Below are positions 1 through 7,465 of a stretch of 20,668 nucleotides of DNA, piece by piece; the stretch's first letter is position 1, and every line of letters starts with the position of its first letter. The notes below the pieces were generated by a model. The model did not search any database and was not told the origin of the DNA. It worked only from the letters and a program-made list of their open reading frames with translations. The DNA lies in the NCBI GenBank assembly GCA_964389575.1, contig CAYMFF010000053.1, positions 1 through 20,668 of the forward strand, read 5' to 3'. Both the position numbers and the translations under genes were made by a program. The stretch is from JAGNRR01 sp964389575. Lineage in GTDB: Bacteria; Bacteroidota; Bacteroidia; Chitinophagales; Chitinophagaceae.

Positions 1-20
1 TAAATAATTTAATCTTACTA

Positions 21-53
21 AAGCCTTCAACACTATGTTGAAGGCTTTTTTTT
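21..53 (+). terminator. Rho-independent terminator of an upstream plus-strand gene
   Basis: A perfect 12-bp stem (21-32 pairs with 36-47) with a 3-nt loop is followed by an unbroken run of T to position 53. No gene ends inside the window before it, so it most likely ends a plus-strand gene lying left of the window. Confidence 0.8.
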
Positions 54-93
54 GTTTTACGCTAACACTTTGTTCTTCTGGACAGTGGGACGT

Positions 94-123
94 AAAAAAG
101 CCTTGAACGAAGGTTCAAGGCTT
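94..123 (-). terminator. Rho-independent terminator of the IDH1-like icd gene
   Basis: An 11-bp perfect stem (98-108 with 113-123) and GAAG loop lies 20 nt beyond the stop codon of the minus-strand isocitrate dehydrogenase. On the minus strand it runs into a T-tract (the A-run at 94-99). It is back to back with the plus-strand terminator at 21-53, so the two transcription units converge here. Confidence 0.85.
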
Positions 124-142
124 GATAAAATAAATAAACAAA

Positions 143-1372
143 TTAAGCCATTTTTGCCTGTAGCCCTTTGTCTAGAGCTTCTAAAAACTCTTCGGTATAC
201 ACATAATCCTTACCATGACTAACATCATTTCCGCTTATACAAATGGCTAAGTCTTTTGTCATGATTCCACCTTCAACTGTTTCTATACATACTTCTTCAA
301 GCTTTAGACAAAAATTGATAAGATCTTGATTGTTATCTAGTTGACCTCTGAATGCTAAACCTCTAGTCCATGCAAAAATTGAGGCAATAGGATTTGTACT
401 TGTTGGTTCGCCTTTCATATGTCTGCGATAGTGGCGTGTTACTGTTCCGTGAGCTGCTTCAGCTTCCATGGTCTTTCCATCAGGTGTTGTTAAGGCAGAA
501 GTCATTAATCCTAAGGAGCCAAATCCTTGAGCTAGCGTATCGCTTTGTACGTCACCATCATAATTTTTACAAGCCCAAACGAAGTTGCCATTCCACTTTA
601 ATGCGGCAGCCACCATATCGTCTATCAAACGGTGTTCGTAAGTTATTCCTAATTCAGCAAATTTAGCTTTGTACTCGTTTTGGTATACTTCTTCAAAAAT
701 ATCCTTGAAGCGACCATCGTATTGTTTTAATATCGTATTCTTTGTTGATAGATATAATGGCCATTTTTTATTTACAGCCATATTAAAACAAGAGCGAGCA
801 AATCCATAAATACTTTTATCAGTATTATACATGCTCATTGCCACACCACCGCCTTCAAAATTATAAACTTCAAATTCTTGAGGTTCACCACCATCTTCGG
901 GAGTGAAAGTCATTGTAAGTTTCCCCTTACCTTTAATTACAGTATCTGTAGCCTTATATTGATCGCCGTAAGCATGACGACCAATTGTAATTGGCGCAGT
1001 CCAATTTGGGACAAGGCGTGGTACATTTTTCATTACGATAGGTTCGCGAAATACAGTACCATCTAGAATATTACGAATAGTTCCATTCGGGGAGCGCCAC
1101 ATTTTTTTTAATCCAAACTCTTCAACACGCTGCTCATCAGGTGTGATAGTGGCACATTTTATTCCTACACCATGTTTCTTGATAGCATGAGCACAATCAA
1201 TAGTTATTTGATCATCGGTTTCATCTCTTTTTTGAATACTTAAATCATAATATTCTATAGGGATATCAAGATAGGGAAGTATTAGTTTATCCTTTATGAA
1301 CTTCCATATTATCCGCGTCATTTCATCACCATCGATTTCAACGACAGGATTTGTTACTTTAATTTTTGACAT
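143..1372 (-). CDS. NADP-dependent isocitrate dehydrogenase, eukaryotic (IDH1/IDH2)-like subfamily
   Basis: Converts isocitrate to 2-oxoglutarate and CO2 with NADP+ in the TCA cycle. The 409-residue protein aligns essentially colinearly with human cytosolic IDH1, so residue numbers nearly match. Visible landmarks are the TITPDE motif (75-80), MWKSPNGTIR-like segment (91-100), substrate Arg132 in GRHAYGDQY, Tyr139, Lys211, metal ligands Asp274 and Asp278, and the coenzyme-phosphate pair Arg313-His314 in HGTVTRHY. I chose the ATG at 1372 (MSKIKV). An in-frame TTG 12 codons upstream would translate straight through a TACATTTG promoter box. A second, E. coli-type isocitrate dehydrogenase lies directly upstream on the same strand, but a 103-nt gap holding its own promoter suggests separate transcription. 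Confidence 0.96.
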   Translation of the reverse strand: MSKIKVTNPVVEIDGDEMTRIIWKFIKDKLILPYLDIPIEYYDLSIQKRDETDDQITIDCAHAIKKHGVGIKCATITPDEQRVEEFGLKKMWRSPNGTIRNILDGTVFREPIVMKNVPRLVPNWTAPITIGRHAYGDQYKATDTVIKGKGKLTMTFTPEDGGEPQEFEVYNFEGGGVAMSMYNTDKSIYGFARSCFNMAVNKKWPLYLSTKNTILKQYDGRFKDIFEEVYQNEYKAKFAELGITYEHRLIDDMVAAALKWNGNFVWACKNYDGDVQSDTLAQGFGSLGLMTSALTTPDGKTMEAEAAHGTVTRHYRRHMKGEPTSTNPIASIFAWTRGLAFRGQLDNNQDLINFCLKLEEVCIETVEGGIMTKDLAICISGNDVSHGKDYVYTEEFLEALDKGLQAKMA

Positions 1373-1397
1373 TTGTTCGCTTTCTTTTTTAGAAATA

Positions 1398-1405
1398 CAA
1401 ATGTA
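1398..1405 (-). promoter_or_regulatory. Bacteroidota -7 promoter element TACATTTG
   Basis: An exact match to TAnnTTTG, 25 nt upstream of the chosen ATG of the IDH1-like gene. No convincing TTG -33 element is visible at the usual distance. Confidence 0.6.
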
Positions 1406-1475
1406 CAATGCCGTCCACCTAAAAAAGAAACACTATGCCGGAATAGATATTAACAACTATTAAAACAAGTAAAGA

Positions 1476-2741
1476 CTAAAGATTTTCTATTAAATGATCT
1501 GCAAATTCACTTGTTTTACAAAGTGTAGCTTCTTTCATTAATTTATGAAAATCTATGGTAACTGTTTTTGATTTAATTGTTTTTCCAACAGCATTTTTTA
1601 TTAAATCAGAAACTTCGTTCCAGCCCATATAGTCAAACATCATTGTTCCACTCAAGATTACAGAAGAAGGATTCATAGTATTCGTGTTTGCGAATCTAGG
1701 AGCGGTTCCATGAGTAGCTTCAAAAATAGCATTTCCTGTTTGGAAATTAATATTAGCTCCTGGGGCAATACCAATACCGCCAACTTGAGCCGCTAAGGCA
1801 TCGCTGACGTAATCACCATTTAGATTTAAAGTAGCAATAACGCTATAATCTTGTGGTGCTAATAAAGCCTGTTGTAAGAAATTATCAGCAATTGAATCCT
1901 TGATAATAACTCTTCCACCTAAGGCCGCCACTTTCATTTCTTCATTGGCAACTTCTTCACCGCTTTTCTTTTTTGTAGCTTGCCATTGATTCCAAGTATA
2001 TACTTCATTAGCAAATTCGCGTTCTGCTAATTCATAGCCATATTGCTTAAATGCTCCCTCCGTGAATTTCATTATATTGCCTTTGTGCACTAAAGTCACA
2101 GAAGGTTTTTTATGATCAATAGCATATTGTATCGCTGATCGAATTAAACGTTCACTACCTTCTTTACTAACTGGTTTAATACCTAATGATACAGTTTCGG
2201 GAAAGCGGATTGATTTGACTCCAAATTTTTCAATCAGCAATTTTTTTAATTCGTCTACTTCTTCAGAGCCATGCATATATTCGATTCCAGCATAAATATC
2301 TTCAGTATTTTCACGGAATATTACCATGTCCACATTCTCGGGGTGCCACATCGGTGAAGGCACGCCTTCAAAATACTTTACGGGTCTTAAACAAGTATAT
2401 AAATCTAATGTTTGACGAAGCATCACATTCAAACTTCTAATTCCGCCACCAACAGGTGTTGTCAATGGACCTTTGATTGATATTAAATACTCACGAAAGG
2501 CATCCATAGTCTCTTTGGGCATCCATTCGCCTGAAGCGTCAAAAGCTTTTTGACCAGCCAGCACTTCCTTCCACTCTATTTTTTTTTCTCCTTTGTATGC
2601 TTTCTCGACAGCGGCATCAAAAACTCTTACACTCGCATTCCAAATGTCAGGACCAATTCCATCACCTTCAATAAAAGGAATAATAGGGTTATTGGGTACT
2701 TGTAATGTTCCATCAGCTCCGAGTGTTATTTTTTCCGCCAT
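1476..2741 (-). CDS. icd: Isocitrate dehydrogenase, E. coli Icd-type subfamily
   Basis: Homolog of E. coli Icd, 421 residues from the ATG at 2741 (MAEKITLG). It carries the PIIPFIEGDGIG N-terminal segment, GPLTTPVGGGIRSLN with Ser103 at the position of the E. coli AceK phosphorylation site Ser113, LVHKGNIMKFTEGAF (217-231), NLNGDYVSDALAAQVGG and EATHGTAP (341-348). At the coenzyme pocket Arg349, Phe350, Met356, Ile396 and Lys400 stand where E. coli has Lys344, Tyr345, Val351, Tyr391 and Arg395. Retained positive charges favour NADP+ over NAD+, but specificity is not proven. A longer stretch at about 245-278 than in E. coli is seen. The in-frame ATG at 2789 is rejected because it would translate the promoter box. 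No aceK is in the window. Confidence 0.95.
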   Translation of the reverse strand: MAEKITLGADGTLQVPNNPIIPFIEGDGIGPDIWNASVRVFDAAVEKAYKGEKKIEWKEVLAGQKAFDASGEWMPKETMDAFREYLISIKGPLTTPVGGGIRSLNVMLRQTLDLYTCLRPVKYFEGVPSPMWHPENVDMVIFRENTEDIYAGIEYMHGSEEVDELKKLLIEKFGVKSIRFPETVSLGIKPVSKEGSERLIRSAIQYAIDHKKPSVTLVHKGNIMKFTEGAFKQYGYELAEREFANEVYTWNQWQATKKKSGEEVANEEMKVAALGGRVIIKDSIADNFLQQALLAPQDYSVIATLNLNGDYVSDALAAQVGGIGIAPGANINFQTGNAIFEATHGTAPRFANTNTMNPSSVILSGTMMFDYMGWNEVSDLIKNAVGKTIKSKTVTIDFHKLMKEATLCKTSEFADHLIENL

Positions 2742-2757
2742 TAGATTAAATTTTGTG

Positions 2758-2765
2758 CAAATGTA
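2758..2765 (-). promoter_or_regulatory. Bacteroidota -7 promoter element TACATTTG for icd
   Basis: An exact TAnnTTTG match, 16 nt before the chosen ATG at 2741. It is the same octamer as found before the IDH1-like gene. It lies inside the longest possible reading frame, which argues for the shorter start. Confidence 0.6.
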
Positions 2766-2887
2766 TGCTATGACTGAATATAAATGCATTGAATATTGTG
2801 AATGATTGCTGAATGTTAGCTTTGTTGGAAAAGGAATCTGTCTTTTGTCTATCTGTTTTGATACTTCCTATTCTTAGGAAAATAAGA

Positions 2888-2895
2888 TATATTTG
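2888..2895 (+). promoter_or_regulatory. Bacteroidota -7 promoter element TATATTTG for GT2 gene
   Basis: An exact TAnnTTTG match 20 nt upstream of the GT2 start codon. A TTTG at 2857-2860 is 27 nt upstream, somewhat farther than usual for a -33 element. Confidence 0.55.
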
Positions 2896-2915
2896 CCCGA
2901 ACCGAAAATGATAAG

Positions 2916-3839
2916 ATGCTAAGCGTAATCGTGCCTTGTTATAATGAAGAAGCCATCATTGCTGAAACCAATGCAGAATTGCATAAAGTTTTGAGTGTTG
3001 GCGATATTAATTTCGAGATTTTGTACGTAAACGATGGCAGTGCTGATCAAACTCCTGAAATACTAAAAAAGCTAGCGTCTGAATCTGAACATGTGAAAGT
3101 TATTAATTTTTCGAGAAACTTTGGACATCAGCCGGCTGTATCGGCAGGTTTAAAACATTGTACGGGAGATTATGCCGTTATTATTGATGCTGATTTGCAA
3201 GATCCGCCAAGTTGTATCCCAGAGATGTTGCAAATGGCAATAAATGAAAATGCGGAAGTAGTTTATGGAGTTAGAAAGGTAAGAGAAGGAGAGACTTGGT
3301 TTAAGAAATTTACGGCAAAGATTTTTTATCGAATATTAAATTATTTTTCCGAATATAAAATACCAGTTGATACAGGTGATTTTAGATTAGTAAAACGAAA
3401 CGTGATTGATGAGTTTAATAAATTACATGAGCGACAAAAATATATTCGCGGGTTGGTTTCATGGTTAGGCTTTAAGCAAGTGCCCTATTATTATAACAGA
3501 AGTAAACGAATGGCAGGCGAAACACATTATCCATTTTGGAAAATGGTCGCTTTTGCTACCAGAGGGTTGCTTTATTTTTCAAAAAAACCATTGCAGATAG
3601 CTACTAATTTAGGCGCGTTTTGTGTAGTAGGTTCCTTGTTGTTTTTAATATTCTCTTTAATCCATAAGTATTTGCAACCCGAATTATATGTTACCGGTTG
3701 GACGTCTACCATTTGCTTAGTTGTATTCTTTGGAGGGGTGCAACTAGTAACTATAGGTCTTTTGGGCTCTTATATTGGGAATATGTTTGACGAGGTCAAA
3801 GGAAGGCCTGAGTATATTGTAAAAGAAATTTTGGAGTAA
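2916..3839 (+). CDS. GT2 polyprenyl-phosphate glycosyltransferase (DPM1/GtrB-like)
   Basis: The N-terminal GT-A domain (1 to about 220) has the start SVIVPCYNEE, the VNDGS motif (Asp40), and the metal-binding DADLQDPP (Asp91-Ala-Asp93) characteristic of the DPM1/GtrB/ArnC-type branch of GT2. The acceptor-side segment RQKYIRGLVSWLGF (173-186) and the RMAGETHY motif (198-205) also fit. Two C-terminal hydrophobic segments (about 226-250 and 263-288) would anchor it in the inner membrane, as in GtrB. The family transfers a sugar from a nucleotide donor to polyprenyl phosphate. The sugar here is unknown. It ends 3 nt from the convergent methyltransferase stop. Nearby GT-C enzymes are the usual consumers of such a lipid-linked donor, but that partnership is inference. 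Confidence 0.9.
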   Translation: MLSVIVPCYNEEAIIAETNAELHKVLSVGDINFEILYVNDGSADQTPEILKKLASESEHVKVINFSRNFGHQPAVSAGLKHCTGDYAVIIDADLQDPPSCIPEMLQMAINENAEVVYGVRKVREGETWFKKFTAKIFYRILNYFSEYKIPVDTGDFRLVKRNVIDEFNKLHERQKYIRGLVSWLGFKQVPYYYNRSKRMAGETHYPFWKMVAFATRGLLYFSKKPLQIATNLGAFCVVGSLLFLIFSLIHKYLQPELYVTGWTSTICLVVFFGGVQLVTIGLLGSYIGNMFDEVKGRPEYIVKEILE

Positions 3840-3842
3840 AAC

Positions 3843-4664
3843 CTACTTTTTTGCGTAGATCGTAATCGTCCAAGCCATATAGTTTACAAAAGGTATTTTC
3901 ATAAGAACTTTATCCATAAACATTAAGGGTTTAAACCACCAGCCGATAGACTTCTCATCTTCCTTGTAAATCTGTTTCCAGTAGCGAACTTTATTCGGAC
4001 TATATCTTTTTATAAGATAGTAGTAGATAAATATTAGGTTCGTCATTAACCAGTTTTCTTTATGCTCTACAGTCTTGAAATATTTTTTATATAATTTCAA
4101 AATATCAAAACCTAAAGGCATCTCATCAATCGTACGAACATCCATTGCCATTCGGCGGTAGATATTAATAACTGGATTGTATTTCAAAGGATCCCAAGTG
4201 AAAAGTGCCCCATCATTCTTTAAAGAATCATACATGGATTTTAGCCAAAAGTCATGGTCTTCTGCCGGAACGTGATGCATCAAATTAGCACAGTGTATGA
4301 AATCAAACTCGTCCTTGTGCATTTCTAATTTTTCTACTGGTTGAATCAGATAATTCAATTTTACATTATAACGGTCAGCTAGTTTGTTGGCAAATTCGCC
4401 CATTTTAGGTGAAATGTCATTGTAATAAACATCAGCTCCTTTTAAAGCAAAATAAACAGAACTTTCGCCCAAGCCAGCACCTACATCCAGAATTTTCTTT
4501 CCAGTTAAATCGCCCATTTTGGACATAATATATTTATTCTCGAAAGAGGCCATGCTTTCAAAAAAAGCAACTGGGTCTATGTCTTCAATGTTTTCATTGT
4601 CAGCCCAATCATCATGAAATTCTTCTTCCCGTTTTAGTAATTCTTCAATGTTTTGGTCGCTCAT
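3843..4664 (-). CDS. Class I SAM-dependent methyltransferase (273 aa)
   Basis: A Rossmann-fold methyltransferase with motif I ILDVGAGLG at 58-66, an acidic end of strand 2 in YYNDIS, and the HCANLMHHV segment typical of motif IV in Methyltransf_11/25 families. The N-terminus is strongly acidic (EEEFHDDWAD). The C-terminal third after about residue 205 is aromatic and basic, with hydrophobic stretches (NLIFIYYYLI; FVNYMAWTITIYA) that may associate with membrane or a lipid substrate. The substrate is not recognisable. Its ATG follows the stop of the upstream methyltransferase after 1 nt, so the two are almost certainly co-translated. Given the flanking glycosyltransferases, methylation of a glycan or lipid is possible but unproven. 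Confidence 0.85.
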   Translation of the reverse strand: MSDQNIEELLKREEEFHDDWADNENIEDIDPVAFFESMASFENKYIMSKMGDLTGKKILDVGAGLGESSVYFALKGADVYYNDISPKMGEFANKLADRYNVKLNYLIQPVEKLEMHKDEFDFIHCANLMHHVPAEDHDFWLKSMYDSLKNDGALFTWDPLKYNPVINIYRRMAMDVRTIDEMPLGFDILKLYKKYFKTVEHKENWLMTNLIFIYYYLIKRYSPNKVRYWKQIYKEDEKSIGWWFKPLMFMDKVLMKIPFVNYMAWTITIYAKK

Positions 4665-4665
4665 A

Positions 4666-5307
4666 TTATTTTGATAATTGAAAGTGAATATATTTTATGG
4701 ATGAAAGTCCAGCAGTTGTCCAAAACTGTTTGGCAATTTTCCAGTCTGTTTTTTCTAATAGATTTACGTACTCATCTGTTTCTCTAACAAATTCTCCTCG
4801 GTCTAATTTCACGAAGAAATCATTAATTGGATTCATGTTTCGTACAATATCTTCAGTATAAATATTTTTAATAGATTCACAACTGAATAGTAAAGATAGG
4901 GTGTTATTAATAGCCTCGGTAGGCAAATGATGCAGTACGCCGATTAGTAATACCGTATTTAATTTATTGTCTGCTACAATCTTTCTAATCTTTGCATCGA
5001 TATTGCTATCCATGCCAATTTTTGTAAGGTCTATAATTTCAACGGTATGATCAATATTTTCTTTTTTCAAAAGAGAAGTGGCATCATTGATATATTCATC
5101 AGAAATATCCAACCCGTAATAATAACTAGGCTTTTCTTGATTGCCGATAAAGCGAAATATGTCCGCCGGGCCACAGCCTAAATCTAGGATTCGGGTAGAC
5201 GAATTATTTATATTGAACATCTGAATCCAGCTTTTATACGGGATGCCACCTGTGAGAATATTTCGTATCCAGAAATAAACGTTTGAATTGTTAAGTATTG
5301 CCTTCAA
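4666..5307 (-). CDS. Class I SAM-dependent methyltransferase (213 aa), TTG start
   Basis: Motif I reads ILDLGCGPAD (40-49), followed by YYYGLDIS with the ribose-binding Asp at the end of strand 2 and VLLIGVLHHL for motif IV, so this is a second, shorter class I methyltransferase. The start is a TTG at 5307: no ATG occurs before Met30, the N-terminal 29 residues look like real protein, and a perfect TAnnTTTG box sits 23 nt upstream. It is the first gene of a two-gene operon with the 273-residue methyltransferase, from which its stop is 1 nt away. It is divergent from the GT-C/TPR gene. The substrate is unknown. Confidence 0.82.
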   Translation of the reverse strand: MKAILNNSNVYFWIRNILTGGIPYKSWIQMFNINNSSTRILDLGCGPADIFRFIGNQEKPSYYYGLDISDEYINDATSLLKKENIDHTVEIIDLTKIGMDSNIDAKIRKIVADNKLNTVLLIGVLHHLPTEAINNTLSLLFSCESIKNIYTEDIVRNMNPINDFFVKLDRGEFVRETDEYVNLLEKTDWKIAKQFWTTAGLSSIKYIHFQLSK

Positions 5308-5330
5308 TTTGAGAAGAAAATTTAATTGCG

Positions 5331-5338
5331 CAAATCTA
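5331..5338 (-). promoter_or_regulatory. Bacteroidota -7 element TAGATTTG for the methyltransferase operon
   Basis: An exact TAnnTTTG match on the minus strand, 23 nt upstream of the TTG start. It is back to back with the plus-strand -7 element at 5352-5359, only 13 nt away. Confidence 0.55.
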
Positions 5339-5351
5339 AATATTTTTAATC

Positions 5352-5359
5352 TAAATTTG
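5352..5359 (+). promoter_or_regulatory. Bacteroidota -7 element TAAATTTG for GT-C/TPR gene
   Basis: An exact TAnnTTTG match 30 nt upstream of the ATG at 5390. A TTG at 5326-5328 lies 23 nt upstream and could be its -33 element. That TTG falls inside or next to the divergent promoter. Confidence 0.6.
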
Positions 5360-5389
5360 ACCTAATAAAGCAAAGTAACGGAAAACACT

Positions 5390-7360
5390 ATGGAAAGGAA
5401 GATATTCTATGCTATATCAATCATTGTCTGTGTCTCTATGATGTTTATGAGCACCGATTGGGGACCGAGCAATGATGAGCGTTTTCAGGTGCCCTATGGT
5501 GAGCAGGCGCTAGATTATTATACCTCATTTACTAAAAATGACTCTGTTTTAGATTATAAAATTGAGCCTTTGATGAAAAACTACGGTGCATTTGTTGATA
5601 TGTTACCAGAGGCTATTCATAGAATAACAGGTAGTGATTTAATGACAACGCGTCATATCATTTTTGCTTTATTGGGTTTTTTGTACATTTTCTTTGGTGC
5701 TTTGATAGCAAAAAGGATTGGTGGTTGGAATGCAGCTTATATTGCATTAGCCCTATTGATTTTCTTGCCGCGAGTATTTGGAGAAACATTTAATAATCCC
5801 AAAGACCCTCCTTTTGCGGCAGCGTATTTAATTTCTATTTATGCCTTTATGGTATTTTTTGATAGTTTGCCCAAGCCCAATCGTCGAGCTTATTTAATTC
5901 TATTTTTAGGATTTCTTTGTACCATGTTAGTTCGGGTTTCTGGCTTGCTAGTATTGCTGTATTTCGCCCTATTTCTATTGTTGGAACTTTATAAACATAA
6001 GAAATTAGAAAACACAATTAATTACTTCAAGGTGTTTAGAAATATTTTTATAGCGGGAGTTTTTGGTTATTTCTCTTCCATACTTTTTTGGCCGTCTATG
6101 ATGAATAATCCTATTTGGCAACCTTTGGATGCTTTAAAAATGTTATCGCAATATCCTATTACGCTGCGCAATTTATGGGAAGGGAAATATATTATGTCTG
6201 ATACCATACCTTGGTATTATAATTTGAAATATTTCCTTATCTCTAATCCTGAAATTACTTTGCTCGGTATCCTTCTTGGTTTTGTACTTCTTTGGAAAAT
6301 GGTTAAAAAGTATAATATTTATAGAATAGCCTTATTACTATTTGCAAGTTTATTTCCCTTCTTTTATTTAATAATTAAAGGCACAGCCTTGCTTACGGGT
6401 TGGAGACATAGTTATTTCATTTTTGTTCCTTTAGTTATTTTTGCCGCTATTGCATTCGCTTATGTTTTAGATCATATTGCCAAGAATAAATTACAAAAAG
6501 GTATCGTTGTTGCGATAATTGCCATTGGCTTACTTTTTCCGGCTCGATTTATGGCAAGTAATTATGGCTATTTCTATACCTATTTTAATGATGTTTCTGG
6601 AGGCACAAAAAGTGCTATGGGTGAATACGAATTAGATTATTATTCCCATGCGGTGAAACCTGCTTTGGATTGGATTATAAAGAATGTTCCCGATTATGAA
6701 AACAAAATTATCGCTTGTAACAATAATTATCAGGTCAATGAATTGCTCGCTACTTACAATAAAAAAGTAACCACAAAATATGTTCGCTATCGTGAGCGGT
6801 ACGATACAGACTGGGATTATGCAATTATGACACAAAGTTTTGTAGATGCTGATTATTTAAAAAATGGTCGTTTCCCACCCAAAGGAACTATTCATACAAT
6901 AAAGGCAGACGATGCGCCTATCTGTGCTGTGATTAAACGAGAAGATAAAAATGATTTGCTGGGCAAGCAAGCTATTGATAGCACTAATTTTCCGCAAGCC
7001 ATCAAGTATTTGAGTGACGCAGTGCGTTATAACCCAGATAATGAAATCGCTTGGACGAATCTAGGTTTAGCTCAGTTAAATACTGGACAAGGACAACAAG
7101 CTGTTCAATCCTTAACGAATGCCTTAAAGATCACGCCAGAAAGTATGATGGCTAAAAATTATTTGGCGTATGCTTATATGCAAACTGGCAACACCTCTTA
7201 TGCTATATCAACATTACTAAACTTGATTGAAGAAAATCCAGGTATGCCCGATCCATATCGAATGCTAGGACAAATTTATCAACAACAAGGAAACTCTCAG
7301 ATGGCACAACAGTATAATAATGCGTATCAACAAATAATGAGTCAACGACAGGGAAGATAA
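5390..7360 (+). CDS. GT39-like (GT-C) membrane glycosyltransferase with C-terminal TPR domain
   Basis: A polytopic inner-membrane protein of 656 residues. The first loop carries an Asp29-Glu30 dyad in SNDER, the position of the catalytic acidic residue in GT-C enzymes. Residues about 133-144 read ETFNNPKDPPFA, resembling the NPKD-P motif common in Bacteroidota GT39 proteins. About ten hydrophobic segments span to residue 390, and a soluble region follows. From about 525 to 650 there are roughly four tetratricopeptide repeats (for example AWTNLGLAQLNTGQGQQAV and AKNYLAYAYMQTGNTSYAI), probably periplasmic. GT-C enzymes transfer sugars from polyprenyl-phosphate donors, and a candidate donor synthase (GT2) lies 1.5 kb upstream. 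The acceptor is unknown; the TPR tail may bind it. Confidence 0.82.
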   Translation: MERKIFYAISIIVCVSMMFMSTDWGPSNDERFQVPYGEQALDYYTSFTKNDSVLDYKIEPLMKNYGAFVDMLPEAIHRITGSDLMTTRHIIFALLGFLYIFFGALIAKRIGGWNAAYIALALLIFLPRVFGETFNNPKDPPFAAAYLISIYAFMVFFDSLPKPNRRAYLILFLGFLCTMLVRVSGLLVLLYFALFLLLELYKHKKLENTINYFKVFRNIFIAGVFGYFSSILFWPSMMNNPIWQPLDALKMLSQYPITLRNLWEGKYIMSDTIPWYYNLKYFLISNPEITLLGILLGFVLLWKMVKKYNIYRIALLLFASLFPFFYLIIKGTALLTGWRHSYFIFVPLVIFAAIAFAYVLDHIAKNKLQKGIVVAIIAIGLLFPARFMASNYGYFYTYFNDVSGGTKSAMGEYELDYYSHAVKPALDWIIKNVPDYENKIIACNNNYQVNELLATYNKKVTTKYVRYRERYDTDWDYAIMTQSFVDADYLKNGRFPPKGTIHTIKADDAPICAVIKREDKNDLLGKQAIDSTNFPQAIKYLSDAVRYNPDNEIAWTNLGLAQLNTGQGQQAVQSLTNALKITPESMMAKNYLAYAYMQTGNTSYAISTLLNLIEENPGMPDPYRMLGQIYQQQGNSQMAQQYNNAYQQIMSQRQGR

Positions 7361-7440
7361 CGCTTATCATGTATACGTCATATTAATTGTAATAATATCC
7401 TAAATCTGAAAATAGAGTAATATAATACAAGCATCTCAAC

Positions 7441-7448
7441 TACTTTTG
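7441..7448 (+). promoter_or_regulatory. Bacteroidota -7 element TACTTTTG
   Basis: An exact TAnnTTTG match 17 nt upstream of the ATG at 7466. Nothing else was recognised in the 105-nt gap after the GT-C/TPR gene, and no terminator hairpin was seen there. Confidence 0.5.
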
Positions 7449-7465
7449 AAGAAGACAAAACCCAA

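Noticed and set aside
2908..2915. ATG at 2908 as the GT2 start
   Set aside because: It is in another frame and reaches a stop after four codons; the ATG at 2916 gives the conserved SVIVPCYNEE start.
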